A stretch of DNA of 64,000 nucleotides from Metabacillus crassostreae. Lineage in GTDB: Bacteria; Bacillota; Bacilli; Bacillales; Bacillaceae. Under the pieces are notes generated by a model. The model was given only the letters and a program-made list of their open reading frames with translations. It had not been told where the DNA came from and made no database searches. Both the position numbers and the translations under genes were made by a program. Below, piece by piece: positions 7,065 through 15,357 of this stretch. The DNA is taken from positions 682,001-746,000 of the forward strand of contig NZ_JAFBDU010000002.1 of the NCBI RefSeq assembly GCF_016908395.1, read 5' to 3'. The first letter of the stretch is position 1, and each line of letters starts with the position of its first letter.

Positions 7065-9350
7065 ATGACTACTGTAACAACCCCAACAATCATCGATCAA
7101 CTAAATGGTGATGAAGCTTTTGATATGGACAAGCTTGCATCATTTATACACAATATACAGCAACAATTCCCCTCTCTTGAAATAGAGCATTATTTAAATC
7201 GAATTCAAAATACAATTTCCCAAAGAGATTCTTATACTTCTGATCAGCTAACAAACCTACTTATCTTAGAAGGTTTATCTCAAATCAATGAACAAGATCC
7301 CGATTGGACGTATTTCTGTGCTCAAATTTATTTATCAAAGCTATATAAAGACGCTGCATCCAATAGAGGCTATAACAAAGAAGACAAATATGGTAGCTTA
7401 TATCATTTAATTTCTACACTAGTTGAAAAAGGTCTTTATCATCCAAAATTACTTAAGGAATATAGTAAAGAAGAAATTGAACAAATTGGATCTTACATTA
7501 AACCAGAACGAGATCAATTATTTACATATATCGGAATTCGAACATTGGCAGATCGTTACTTAACACGTGACTTTTCTAAGAGTTTATACGAACTACCACA
7601 AGAGCGCTTTATCATTATTGCCATGACTCTTATGGCCAATGAAAGTAAAGAAAGACGCTTAGAGCTTATTAATCAAGCTTATTGGGCAATGAGTAATCTT
7701 TATATGACTGTTGCTACCCCTACTCTATCAAACGCTGGTAAACCTATTGGACAGCTTTCTAGTTGTTTTATAGATACGATTGATGATAGTTTACAAGGGA
7801 TTTTTGATAGCAATACAGACATTGCAAACTTATCAAAATCAGGTGGAGGAATTGGCGCTTATTTCGGTAAAATACGTTCACGTGGCAGTGATATTAAAGG
7901 CTTTAAAGGTGTTTCATCAGGTGTTATTCCTTGGATGAAGCAACTGAATAACACAGCTGTAAGTGTTGATCAACTAGGCCAAAGAAAAGGTGCAATCGCT
8001 GTTTATTTAGATGTATGGCATAAAGATATCTTCTCATTCCTAGATTCAAAGCTTAATAATGGTGATGAGCGCATGAGAACACATGACTTATTTACAGGTG
8101 TTTGTATTCCAGATTTATTTATGGAACAAGTTGAAGCTCGTGCTGATTGGTACTTATTTGATCCACATGAAGTCCGTCAAGTAATGGGATTTAGTATAGA
8201 AGATTACTATGATGAAGAAAAAGGAAACGGTAGCTTCCGCGATAAATACTGGGAATGTGTAGAAAATGAGCAGCTTTCTAAAGAGAAATTACCAGCTATT
8301 GATATTATGAAACGAATTATGATTAGTCAATTAGAAGCTGGAACTCCATATATGTTTTACCGTGATGAAGTTAATAGAAAGAACGCCAACTCACATGTAG
8401 GAATGATTTATTGCAGCAATCTTTGTACAGAAATTACACAAAATCAAAGTGCAACAACAGTTGAAGAGCAGTTCACTGAGGATGGAAAAATTATCACTGT
8501 AAAAACACCAGGTGATTTTGTTGTATGTAACCTATCCTCTATTAACCTTGCAAAAGCAGTGACTAATGATGCTTTAGAGAAGCTAATACCAATACAGGTC
8601 AGAATGCTAGACAACGTTATTGATTTAAATACAATTCCTGTTCTTCAAGCAAAGCTAACAAATGCAAAATACCGAGCTATTGGGCTAGGAACTTTTGGAT
8701 GGCATCATTTATTGGCTCTAAAAGAATTGAGATGGGAAAATGATGAAGCTGTTAACTACGCTGATGAATTATATGAAAAGATCTCTTATCTAACAATTCG
8801 AGCAAGTATGGAGCTTTCTAAGGAAAAGGGTTCTTATTCAGTATTCAAAGGCTCTGACTGGGAAACTGGTCGTTATTTTGATAAAAGAGAATATACATCA
8901 AATACTAGTAAATTAGATTGGGATGGTTTACGTCAAGAAGTGATGGAGCACGGTGTACGAAATGGCTATCTAATGGCTGTAGCACCTAATGCATCAACAT
9001 CTATTATCGCAGGAAGTACAGCTAGTATCGATCCTATCTTCCAAAAGGTCTATTCGGAAGAAAAGAAAGACTATAAAATTCCAGTGACTGTTCCTGACTT
9101 AAATTCAACAACAACATGGTACTACAAATCTGCTTATTTTATTGATCAGCAATGGAGCATCAAACAAAATGCAGCTAGACAACGCCATATTGATCAAGCG
9201 ATCTCTTTTAATCTTTATGTACAAAATACAATTAAAGCAAAAGAATTATTGGATTTACATTTAGCAGCCTGGAATAATGGCTTAAAAACAACGTATTATT
9301 TACGTTCAACATCAAGTGAAATTGAAGAATGTGACTCATGTGCTAGTTAA
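7065..9350 (+). CDS. nrdA: Class I ribonucleoside-diphosphate reductase, alpha subunit
   Basis: A 761-residue catalytic subunit that reduces ribonucleotides to deoxyribonucleotides. Visible active-site residues: C234 in GQLSSCFID, the thiyl cysteine C454 in the NxCxE motif NLCTEI (450-456), C488 in VVCNLSSINL, and the C-terminal redox pair C756/C759 (CDSC). PNASTSIIAG is the conserved phosphate-binding loop. The N-terminus has only a partial or degenerate ATP-cone region (about 18-60), so allosteric activity control may be weak. GGAGGAATACTA precedes the ATG. The gene follows a cobalamin riboswitch and is followed by the beta-subunit gene, so class I enzyme would be made when B12 is scarce. 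Confidence 0.93.
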   Translation: MTTVTTPTIIDQLNGDEAFDMDKLASFIHNIQQQFPSLEIEHYLNRIQNTISQRDSYTSDQLTNLLILEGLSQINEQDPDWTYFCAQIYLSKLYKDAASNRGYNKEDKYGSLYHLISTLVEKGLYHPKLLKEYSKEEIEQIGSYIKPERDQLFTYIGIRTLADRYLTRDFSKSLYELPQERFIIIAMTLMANESKERRLELINQAYWAMSNLYMTVATPTLSNAGKPIGQLSSCFIDTIDDSLQGIFDSNTDIANLSKSGGGIGAYFGKIRSRGSDIKGFKGVSSGVIPWMKQLNNTAVSVDQLGQRKGAIAVYLDVWHKDIFSFLDSKLNNGDERMRTHDLFTGVCIPDLFMEQVEARADWYLFDPHEVRQVMGFSIEDYYDEEKGNGSFRDKYWECVENEQLSKEKLPAIDIMKRIMISQLEAGTPYMFYRDEVNRKNANSHVGMIYCSNLCTEITQNQSATTVEEQFTEDGKIITVKTPGDFVVCNLSSINLAKAVTNDALEKLIPIQVRMLDNVIDLNTIPVLQAKLTNAKYRAIGLGTFGWHHLLALKELRWENDEAVNYADELYEKISYLTIRASMELSKEKGSYSVFKGSDWETGRYFDKREYTSNTSKLDWDGLRQEVMEHGVRNGYLMAVAPNASTSIIAGSTASIDPIFQKVYSEEKKDYKIPVTVPDLNSTTTWYYKSAYFIDQQWSIKQNAARQRHIDQAISFNLYVQNTIKAKELLDLHLAAWNNGLKTTYYLRSTSSEIEECDSCAS

Positions 9351-9372
9351 AAACTCAGCACATGAGTTTTTA
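9334..9372 (+). terminator. Terminator-like hairpin between nrdA and nrdB
   Basis: ACTCATGTGCT (9334-9344), inside the end of nrdA, pairs perfectly with AGCACATGAGT (9357-9367), followed by TTTTT. It could partly stop transcription or protect the nrdA message. Confidence 0.65.
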
Positions 9373-9417
9373 CCAATGTAGTAATACAAAAATCAACAAC
9401 ATAAAAGGTGTGATATA

Positions 9418-10464
9418 GTGAAACATACTATCTTAGAAAAGCGTAAAATTGTTGATGCGGATGCTCCAAACCGTTCAACAGGAATTATCAATGGCTCAAG
9501 CTCAAATATTTTAAACTGGGATGATGTTGCGTTTCCATGGGCATACCCGAGATATAAGAAAATGCTAGGGAATTTTTGGACTCCTTTCGAAATAAATATG
9601 GCACAAGATATCAAGCAATACCCAAGCTTAACAGATGGGGAAAAAGAAGCATTTCTAAAAATCATTGGTTTATTAGCACTTCTTGATAGCATTCAAACTG
9701 ATTATGCTGGTAAAGTTGCTGACTATGTTACAGATTCAAGTATAAATGCGTTAATGATCATTCTTGCTCAGCAAGAGGTTATTCACAACCACTCTTATTC
9801 TTATGTTTTATCAAGCATTGTTCCAAAACAAAAGCAAGATGAAGTTTTTGAATATTGGAGAAACGAACCCATTTTGCGAAAACGTAATGAATTTGTTACG
9901 AACGGATATCAAGCATTTGCAGAAGAACCTACTGTTGAAAACTTACTAAAGTCAATTGTTTATGATGTTATTTTAGAAGGTCTATTCTTCTATTCAGGAT
10001 TTGCATTCTTTTACAACCTTGCACGTAATCAAAAAATGGTTGGTACAAGCACAATGATTAACTACATAAATCGAGATGAACAAATTCATGTAGATTTATT
10101 TGTACAAATTTTCAAAGAAGTTTTAAAACAATATCCTGAATATGATACAAAAGAACTCGCTACATTTGTTCAAGAAACCTTCATTCAAGCAGCAGAACTT
10201 GAGATTGAATGGGGAAGATTTATTATTGGCAACAAAATGGATGGTCTGAACATGCAGGATGTTGAAGATTATATTAAATTTTATACAAATGTTCGTTGCA
10301 ATCAGCTTGGTTATGAGCGTCCTTTTGAAGGCTACCGAACAAACCCTCTCAAATGGATTAAAGCCTATGAAGAAGTAGACTTAGGGAAATCAGATTTCTT
10401 TGAACAAAAATCAAGACAATATACAAAGGTTAACCATGCTGATAATGGTTTTGACGACCTATAA
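9418..10464 (+). CDS. nrdB: Class I ribonucleoside-diphosphate reductase, beta (radical) subunit
   Basis: A 348-residue ferritin-like subunit that holds the dimetal-tyrosyl radical cofactor. Metal ligands can be placed: D90 (LLALLDSIQ), E120 and H123 (QEVIHNHSY), E187 (ILEGLFFYS), E221 and H224 (RDEQIHVD). Y127 is the radical tyrosine position, so this is a tyrosyl-radical type and not the radical-free class Ic. The start is GTG at 9418 after GGTGTG; no upstream ATG fits. It lies 67 bases after nrdA, separated by a terminator-like hairpin, and is presumably read through from the riboswitch promoter. No nrdI or nrdH neighbour is visible. Confidence 0.92.
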   Translation: MKHTILEKRKIVDADAPNRSTGIINGSSSNILNWDDVAFPWAYPRYKKMLGNFWTPFEINMAQDIKQYPSLTDGEKEAFLKIIGLLALLDSIQTDYAGKVADYVTDSSINALMIILAQQEVIHNHSYSYVLSSIVPKQKQDEVFEYWRNEPILRKRNEFVTNGYQAFAEEPTVENLLKSIVYDVILEGLFFYSGFAFFYNLARNQKMVGTSTMINYINRDEQIHVDLFVQIFKEVLKQYPEYDTKELATFVQETFIQAAELEIEWGRFIIGNKMDGLNMQDVEDYIKFYTNVRCNQLGYERPFEGYRTNPLKWIKAYEEVDLGKSDFFEQKSRQYTKVNHADNGFDDL

Positions 10465-10561
10465 TAAAGTGTTTTCCTAAAAAATAACCTATTTAGAAAA
10501 GTTAAACAAACGTTTAATTAACTATTTAGGAGTTATTTCTGTCTAACATCAACCATTATAA

Positions 10562-10600
10562 AAAGGAGAACGATCACCATCGTTCTCCTTTGTTTGTTTT
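10562..10600. terminator. Bidirectional terminator between nrdB and a small minus-strand gene
   Basis: AAAGGAGAACGAT (10562-10574) pairs perfectly with ATCGTTCTCCTTT (10579-10591), with T-rich DNA on the right. Confidence 0.8.
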
Positions 10601-10604
10601 CTAT

Positions 10605-10700
10605 TTAATTTTCATCTTCTTCTAAACGTGTAGCCTCAAAAATCTCTTCATCTGTTTCTACCTTAATACGTTCTTCCACTCGGATTCTACCTTTTCCCAT
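10605..10700 (-). CDS. 31-residue charged small protein
   Basis: AAAGGAGGG lies 9 bases before an ATG at 10700. The frame encodes MGKGRIRVEERIKVETDEEI and 11 more residues ending LEEDEN, a highly charged peptide with no hydrophobic segment. The strong ribosome site and the shared terminator support a real gene. No family recognised. Confidence 0.55.
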   Translation of the reverse strand: MGKGRIRVEERIKVETDEEIFEATRLEEDEN

Positions 10701-10944
10701 TAAGATATCCCTCCTTTTGAAAGCTTACTTATATTTTAATAGATTTGTGCTGACAATGAAACATATCAAAAGTACCAATCTGTTTATAAGTAAAATTTCT
10801 CGCATAATTTCTACAATTTCTACAATTTCTTACACAGTTTTTGTTTAGAGTTCTATGATTCGTGGTATAAGATTAATAGATTATGCTTAGCTAGGTGATC
10901 GTTAATTGCTAAATTAATATCAAGGAGAAAAAGGTGGTCTTAAA

Positions 10945-11109
10945 TTGAGATTTTTCAAATTATCAGACAAGACACTGTTACATAGTTTTGAAGAAGCTAG
11001 TAGATTACAGATGAATCCTGAATTTATCAAGATGCTTGAAAAAGAGATAACTGAAAGAGGTTTACATTTACCAAACACTCTTATGAAGCAATTAAAAAGA
11101 GTTAATTGA
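10945..11109 (+). CDS. Sda-like sporulation checkpoint protein (histidine kinase inhibitor)
   Basis: A 54-residue protein beginning at TTG 10945 after AAGGTGG. Residues 5-35 (KLSDKTLLHSFEEASRLQMN and on through PEFIKMLEKEITERG) follow the Sda pattern: K-L-S-D, two short antiparallel helices and E-I-x-x-R near the end. In B. subtilis, Sda (46 residues) binds KinA/KinB and blocks autophosphorylation so that sporulation does not begin during DNA damage or active replication. Here the C-terminus is about 10 residues longer. It lies close to ribonucleotide reductase genes, which is suggestive but may be chance. A terminator follows. Confidence 0.7.
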   Translation: MRFFKLSDKTLLHSFEEASRLQMNPEFIKMLEKEITERGLHLPNTLMKQLKRVN

Positions 11110-11120
11110 ATGTTTAATAC

Positions 11121-11166
11121 GGCTGCCCTAAAGTGATTACTTCTTTTGATTAGGTCAGCCTTTTTG
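11121..11166 (+). terminator. Terminator of the sda-like gene
   Basis: GGCTGCCCTAA pairs with TTAGGTCAGCC (one mismatch), then TTTTTG. Confidence 0.75.
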
Positions 11167-11176
11167 TTGTTACTTT

Positions 11177-11339
11177 AGGCTCTTTTCTGAAAGATTGTTG
11201 CTATGTAACTAAATATGCAGTAGAAACAGTGTATATTCGCATATAAGGCTACCTTTTATGAAGAAAAGATGCCACTAGACTTCATACTCTGCTGATTTCT
11301 TAGGGCATTTAAATGCAACAAAGTTTGCGAGAACAACCT
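11177..11339 (+). repeat. MITE-like dispersed repeat, copy 1
   Basis: Starts AGGCTCTTTTCTGAAAGAT, contains GAAAAGATGCCACTAGACTT and ends with the inverted form of its start (revcomp AGGTTGTTCTCGCAAACTTT). It has imperfect terminal inverted repeats of about 27 bp and is 163 bp long, with no coding capacity. Other copies are at 27224-27391, 46275-46442 and 63033-63172. Its right end touches the stop of the uspA-like gene. Confidence 0.75.
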
Positions 11340-11758
11340 TATTTTACAATCATAACCGGACATTCTACACGTTTAGCCACCTTATGACTAACACTTCCTA
11401 GCACCATTTCTTGTAAAGCATTTAAACCTCTACTTCCTACAATCACTAGATCAAACTCTTCTTTGTTCGCATATTTAACAATTTCTGGACCTGGTTCACC
11501 TTTTAGCATCTTTATTTTAAATGCAATGTTTTCTTTTTCAAGTAATTGTTCTGTCGGTCTAAGCTTACGTGTTCGCTTTTCATTAATTGCTACTTTATCT
11601 CCAGCTGATAAAACATCTGATTTTGATGTTGTACCATCCACAACATATACTACTGTAATCATGGTATCTGATGTTAATTTAGCCATATCAGCTGCTTTGA
11701 TTGCCGCCCGTAAAGCATGATCTGATCCATCAGTTGCTAATAATATCTTTTTAAACAT
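11339..11758 (-). CDS. Universal stress protein (UspA family)
   Basis: A 139-residue protein of typical length. FKKILLATDGSDHALRAAIK carries the N-terminal nucleotide-site Asp, and GSRGLNALQEMVLGSVSHK is an intact ATP motif G-x2-G-x9-G-S, unlike the copy at 2711. GGAGGGGATATAG precedes the ATG at 11758. It is a single-gene unit. UspA proteins of this type bind ATP and aid survival in stress and starvation; the exact role is unknown. Confidence 0.9.
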   Translation of the reverse strand: MFKKILLATDGSDHALRAAIKAADMAKLTSDTMITVVYVVDGTTSKSDVLSAGDKVAINEKRTRKLRPTEQLLEKENIAFKIKMLKGEPGPEIVKYANKEEFDLVIVGSRGLNALQEMVLGSVSHKVAKRVECPVMIVK

Positions 11759-11899
11759 CTATATCCCCTCCATCATCTTTTCTATTATTTTACATGATAA
11801 GACACTTTAATATTTATAGTCTAGCAATTATTAATAGAAGATCATTTTTATAAATCTACTATTAATGAGAATTATTGATAAATAGGAGCGCGAAGCCTT

Positions 11900-11983
11900 G
11901 TGAAGATTGAAACTCCCTTTGTTGGTATTAAGGATAGCAAAGATTGGAACCGAAAACTTGTCAACAGTATGAACACAAGCTAA
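11900..11983 (+). CDS. Possible 27-residue peptide (weak)
   Basis: A GTG at 11900, 10 bases after TAGGAG, opens a 27-codon frame (VKIETPFVGIKDSKDWNRKL and seven more) up to TAA at 11983, immediately before the convergent HAD gene end. The residue mix is protein-like, but the frame is short. It may equally be a fragment of a lost gene. Confidence 0.2.
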   Translation: MKIETPFVGIKDSKDWNRKLVNSMNTS

Positions 11984-11986
11984 TTA

Positions 11987-12661
11987 TTACTGATTAGATT
12001 GTGTATTATCACTCACTATATCAAGAATCTCTATCAAATCATCGATCATATAATCAGCAGCAACATACTCATATTGATTGGACTTTTTCCAAATTGTTTT
12101 TAGTCCAAGCTTACTTGGTGCATAAATATCATTTTCAGGATGATCACCAACAAAAATACTTTCATGTGGAGATACATTTAAAAGTGACAATCCTTGTAAA
12201 AAGATGTTTGGATTTGGTTTCTTAATTCCCACATTCTCAGAAATTATAATACTATCAAAATAAGTCTCTATCTTTAAAGCTTTAATATTGTCCATTTGAA
12301 AAGTTCCAAATCCATTTGAAATGATTCCTAGTTTATAATTCTCATTCCTAAGATTTTCTAACAACTCATGTAAATGCTCAAAACCTATACAATGAAATTG
12401 AAAATATGTAAGATAATCGTCTAAAAGTTCTTCTGCAGTTATTCCTTCAATACTAAACTCTTCGACAATTTGTTTATATACTTTATCCTTCCACACATAT
12501 CCATGATCATCTAACTGAATAAATCGTTTAACATAATCATCTATATGTATATCACTTAAATATGTAGACAAGCGCATGTGTTGATCATATATAAATTGTT
12601 TTACTGATTCATCACGATTCAATAATGTTCCATCCAAATCAAAGAAAATTGCTTTTATCAT
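11987..12661 (-). CDS. HAD-family hydrolase (YjjG-like phosphatase)
   Basis: A 224-residue protein. Motif I is FFDLDGTLLN (Asp nucleophile and acid-base Asp), motif II is the IISNGFGT stretch, motif III is a Lys in VGIKKPNP, and motif IV is VGDHPENDIYAPSKLG. The cap between residues about 15 and 90 is helical, the C1 type of subfamily IA, as in nucleotide phosphatases of the YjjG type. AAAGGAGGCTGGATAA precedes the ATG. The substrate cannot be told from sequence. Confidence 0.85.
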   Translation of the reverse strand: MIKAIFFDLDGTLLNRDESVKQFIYDQHMRLSTYLSDIHIDDYVKRFIQLDDHGYVWKDKVYKQIVEEFSIEGITAEELLDDYLTYFQFHCIGFEHLHELLENLRNENYKLGIISNGFGTFQMDNIKALKIETYFDSIIISENVGIKKPNPNIFLQGLSLLNVSPHESIFVGDHPENDIYAPSKLGLKTIWKKSNQYEYVAADYMIDDLIEILDIVSDNTQSNQ

Positions 12662-12723
12662 TTATCCAGCCTCCTTTTATATTTAGTCAATTTTACCATA
12701 AAGTTCCTTTATTATATCTAAAA

Positions 12724-12753
12724 TCAAAAAAACGTTCAGTTTCTTCTGAACGT
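12724..12753 (-). terminator. Terminator of the 53-residue small gene
   Basis: ACGTTCAG (12732-12739) pairs with CTGAACGT (12746-12753); the minus strand then reads TTTTTTTGATT. Confidence 0.8.
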
Positions 12754-12764
12754 CTCCACGCTAT

Positions 12765-12926
12765 TTATTCTGATGTTTCTTCAGTAGTTGTCATATCTTC
12801 ATTTGATAGCAAATGAAATGATTGATTAAGAATTAGTGCCGAACTATTTTCTTCTTTTGGATGCTGAACAACCTCCGCTTGTGCAAAGACTTCATTATTG
12901 TAAAATTCTTGATCTTTATCGCCCAT
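12765..12926 (-). CDS. 53-residue acidic small protein
   Basis: AAAGGA lies 8 bases before ATG 12926. The frame encodes a hydrophilic, acidic peptide (MGDKDQEFYNNEVFAQAEVV at the start, MTTTEETSE at the end), with the terminator directly after the stop. It is flanked upstream by the 82-bp repeat array. No family recognised; size and composition resemble small spore or stress peptides of bacilli, which is only a guess. Confidence 0.55.
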   Translation of the reverse strand: MGDKDQEFYNNEVFAQAEVVQHPKEENSSALILNQSFHLLSNEDMTTTEETSE

Positions 12927-13048
12927 TATTGTCATCCTTTCATATTCGAAATATATTCAATGCTATTTTCCCCGTCTTATTCTCGCTTTATGTAGAGCTT
13001 CTTTCAGAATACAACTTATCTATGCCTCATTGCATGCCATGTTTTCCT

Positions 13049-13640
13049 TTTTATCGACCATCATCATTATCTTTCACGCTATTCGCAGCAATGCATGTCA
13101 TTCTCTCTACTTTATCGACCATATTCTCTTGTTTATCGACCATCATTATTACCTTTCACGCCATTCGCAAAAATACATGTCATTCTCTCTACTTTGCCGA
13201 TCATATTCTCTTATTTATCGACCATCATCATTACCTTTCACGCCATTCCTGATAATGCATGTCATTCCCTCTACTTTGTCGATCATATTCTCTTATTTAT
13301 CGACCATTATCATTAACTTTCACGCCATTCGCGATAATGCATGTCATTTCCTTTACTTTGTCTACCATATACTCATTTTTATCGACCATCATCACTACCT
13401 TTCACGCCAATTGCAAAATTGCATGTCATTCTCTCTACTTTGTCGACCATATACTCTTGTTTATCGCATCATCACTAATATTCACGCCATTCGCAGTAAT
13501 TCATGTCATTCTCTCTACTTTGCCGACCACATCCTCATTTTATCGACCATCATCATTATCTTTCACGTTATTCGCAGCAATGCATGTCATTCTCTCTACT
13601 TTAGCGACCATCACCATCACCTTTCACACCAACCGCAAAT
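13049..13640. repeat. 82-bp tandem repeat array, about seven copies
   Basis: The block CATGTCATTCTCTCTACTTT recurs at 13094, 13176, 13258, 13340, 13422, 13502 and 13583, so the period is 82, 82, 82, 82, 80, 81. Each unit also has TTTATCGACCAT and CCTTTCACGCCATTCGC. Copies differ by single bases. Several plus-strand frames read through the array but change frame because 82 is not a multiple of 3, and none has a ribosome site, so it is non-coding. The stretch 12927-13697 holds nothing else but a terminator. Confidence 0.9.
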
Positions 13641-13667
13641 ACACTAGTCCACCCAACACTTTAATAA

Positions 13668-13697
13668 CACAAAAAAAAGAGAGCATCTGCCCTCTTT
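13668..13697 (-). terminator. Terminator of the MFS exporter gene
   Basis: AAAGAGAGC pairs with GCCCTCTTT around a 4-base loop; a run of eight A on the left gives the T-tract on the minus strand. Confidence 0.75.
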
Positions 13698-15326
13698 CTA
13701 AACTGGTTGCTTCGTCAATTTTACTTGCTTCGTTTCTGTTTTATCTGGTTCATTAACTGGGTCGCTAGAGCTTCTTAACGGGATTTCTTTTAAGAAGAAT
13801 GTTAATAAAACGGCAACAACCATGATTAATGTTGCTGTCATAAATACTCCTGATAAAGCAAAGCTTAGAGAATCTTGAAGCAGGTTAATAATTTCCCCAA
13901 AGAATGTGGTCATACTTTCAGGTAGACTTTCCTGAATTTCAGTCAATTTTTCATGATCTAATAGTAATTGTGGATTTTGTAAGGCTGTTAATTTTTCTTG
14001 CATTTCTGCTGGTGCAGCAGCTGCCTGTTCACTTACAGTCTTAAATGATTCAGTCATTTTGGTTTCCATTCTTTGATTTAACACGGTTCCCATTATTGCG
14101 ACACCAACAGTACCTCCAATTGAACGGAACAGCTGTGATGTAGCTGTTGCTACTCCCAAGTAACTTTGTTCAACTGCATTTTGAACAGTTAATGTAAATA
14201 CTGTCATACCAACACCAAGACCAAGTCCAACTAGCACTAAATATAAAACTAAAAGCCATTGAGATGTTTGAGCATTCATTGTTGTAAATAAGAACATTCC
14301 GACAGTTGTGATTAATAACCCAATAATAGCTTGAGTTTTATATTTACCTGTTTTTGTAATAATCTGTCCACCAATTGCACTTGCGATAACTAACCCTAGT
14401 GTCATTGTCATTGTGATAAAACTTGAATGTGTTGCAGAAAATCCTAATACACCTTGAACAAAATAAGGAATGTACATAACACCGCCAAACATTGCTACAC
14501 CGATTGCAAATGCAATGATATTTGAGATTGTAAAAATGCTATTTTTAAACAAATTCAATGGCATAATTGGACTTTTTGCCTTCTTTTCAGCTGCTATGAA
14601 CAAAATCAGTGAAACAATCGCTCCTGAAAATAATGCAATAATTTGTGCAGAGTTCCAATCATATTTTGTTCCTGCCCATGAAAACGCTAATAATGCAGGT
14701 ACAATTGTGGTTGTTAAGAAAATAGAACCAAGATAGTCTACAGTTTCGCCAGCCTTTTTCTCTGCTTTCGGGAAAAGCTTCCAAATTAAGCCTGCAGCAA
14801 CAATTCCTAAAGGTAGAAAAACCCAGAAAACCCATTTCCACTCTAGATTATCAACAATATATCCCCCTAGTGTTGGACCAAATACACTGGAAATACCAAA
14901 TACTGAAGCCATTGCCCCTTGCCAACGTCCTCTTTCACGTGGAGCAAATAGATCTCCTACAGCTGTAAATGCTGTTGACATGATCATACCAGCACCTAAC
15001 CCTTGAATACCTCGATATGTGATCAATTGTATAATGTCTTGTGATAAACCTGATAAAAATGCACCAACCATAAAAATGAAGATACCAATTAATATAAATG
15101 GTCTTCTTCCATAAATATCAGAAAGCTTACCTACAAGTATCGTTGTAATTGCAGATGTTAACATATAGATGGTAAATACCCAGCTATAATAATCCAGTCC
15201 ACCTAAATCAGCGATTATTTTTGGTAAGGCATTTCCAACAATTGTTTGATTTACAGCTGCAAAAAACATAGCACCAATAACTGCAATCATAATGGCTACT
15301 TTTTCTTTTTGACTTAAATGTTCCAT
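13698..15326 (-). CDS. MFS multidrug exporter, DHA2 (EmrB/QacA) family
   Basis: A 542-residue membrane protein with about 14 helices, the DHA2 drug:H+ antiporter type. Motif A is GKLSDIYGRRPFILIG (about 61-76). Motif C, typical of exporters, is GAMASVFGISSVFGPTLGGYI (about 137-157). A large extracytoplasmic or loop insertion (about 420-470, TALQNPQLLLDHEKLTEIQ) precedes the last helix, as in this family. GAGGTGAGATAG precedes the ATG. A perfect 21-bp palindrome lies 32 bases upstream, so the gene is probably controlled by a MarR- or TetR-type repressor that is not adjacent. The drug range is unknown. Confidence 0.88.
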   Translation of the reverse strand: MEHLSQKEKVAIMIAVIGAMFFAAVNQTIVGNALPKIIADLGGLDYYSWVFTIYMLTSAITTILVGKLSDIYGRRPFILIGIFIFMVGAFLSGLSQDIIQLITYRGIQGLGAGMIMSTAFTAVGDLFAPRERGRWQGAMASVFGISSVFGPTLGGYIVDNLEWKWVFWVFLPLGIVAAGLIWKLFPKAEKKAGETVDYLGSIFLTTTIVPALLAFSWAGTKYDWNSAQIIALFSGAIVSLILFIAAEKKAKSPIMPLNLFKNSIFTISNIIAFAIGVAMFGGVMYIPYFVQGVLGFSATHSSFITMTMTLGLVIASAIGGQIITKTGKYKTQAIIGLLITTVGMFLFTTMNAQTSQWLLVLYLVLVGLGLGVGMTVFTLTVQNAVEQSYLGVATATSQLFRSIGGTVGVAIMGTVLNQRMETKMTESFKTVSEQAAAAPAEMQEKLTALQNPQLLLDHEKLTEIQESLPESMTTFFGEIINLLQDSLSFALSGVFMTATLIMVVAVLLTFFLKEIPLRSSSDPVNEPDKTETKQVKLTKQPV

Positions 15327-15357
15327 CTATCTCACCTCAAATTAATATATATAATTA

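Noticed and set aside
10485-10540. Possible terminator at CTATTTAG ... CTATTTAG after nrdB
   Set aside because: The CTATTTAG copies are direct, not inverted. Only a weak TTAAAC/GTTTAA stem is present; the true terminator is at 10562-10600.
13049-13640. Possible CRISPR array
   Set aside because: The whole 82-bp unit is conserved, with no unique spacers, and no cas genes are near.
13030-13756. Long plus-strand open frames of 73-205 codons in the 82-bp array
   Set aside because: They only read the repeat in different frames, have no ribosome binding site, and the unit length is not a multiple of 3, so a conserved repeat protein is not possible.
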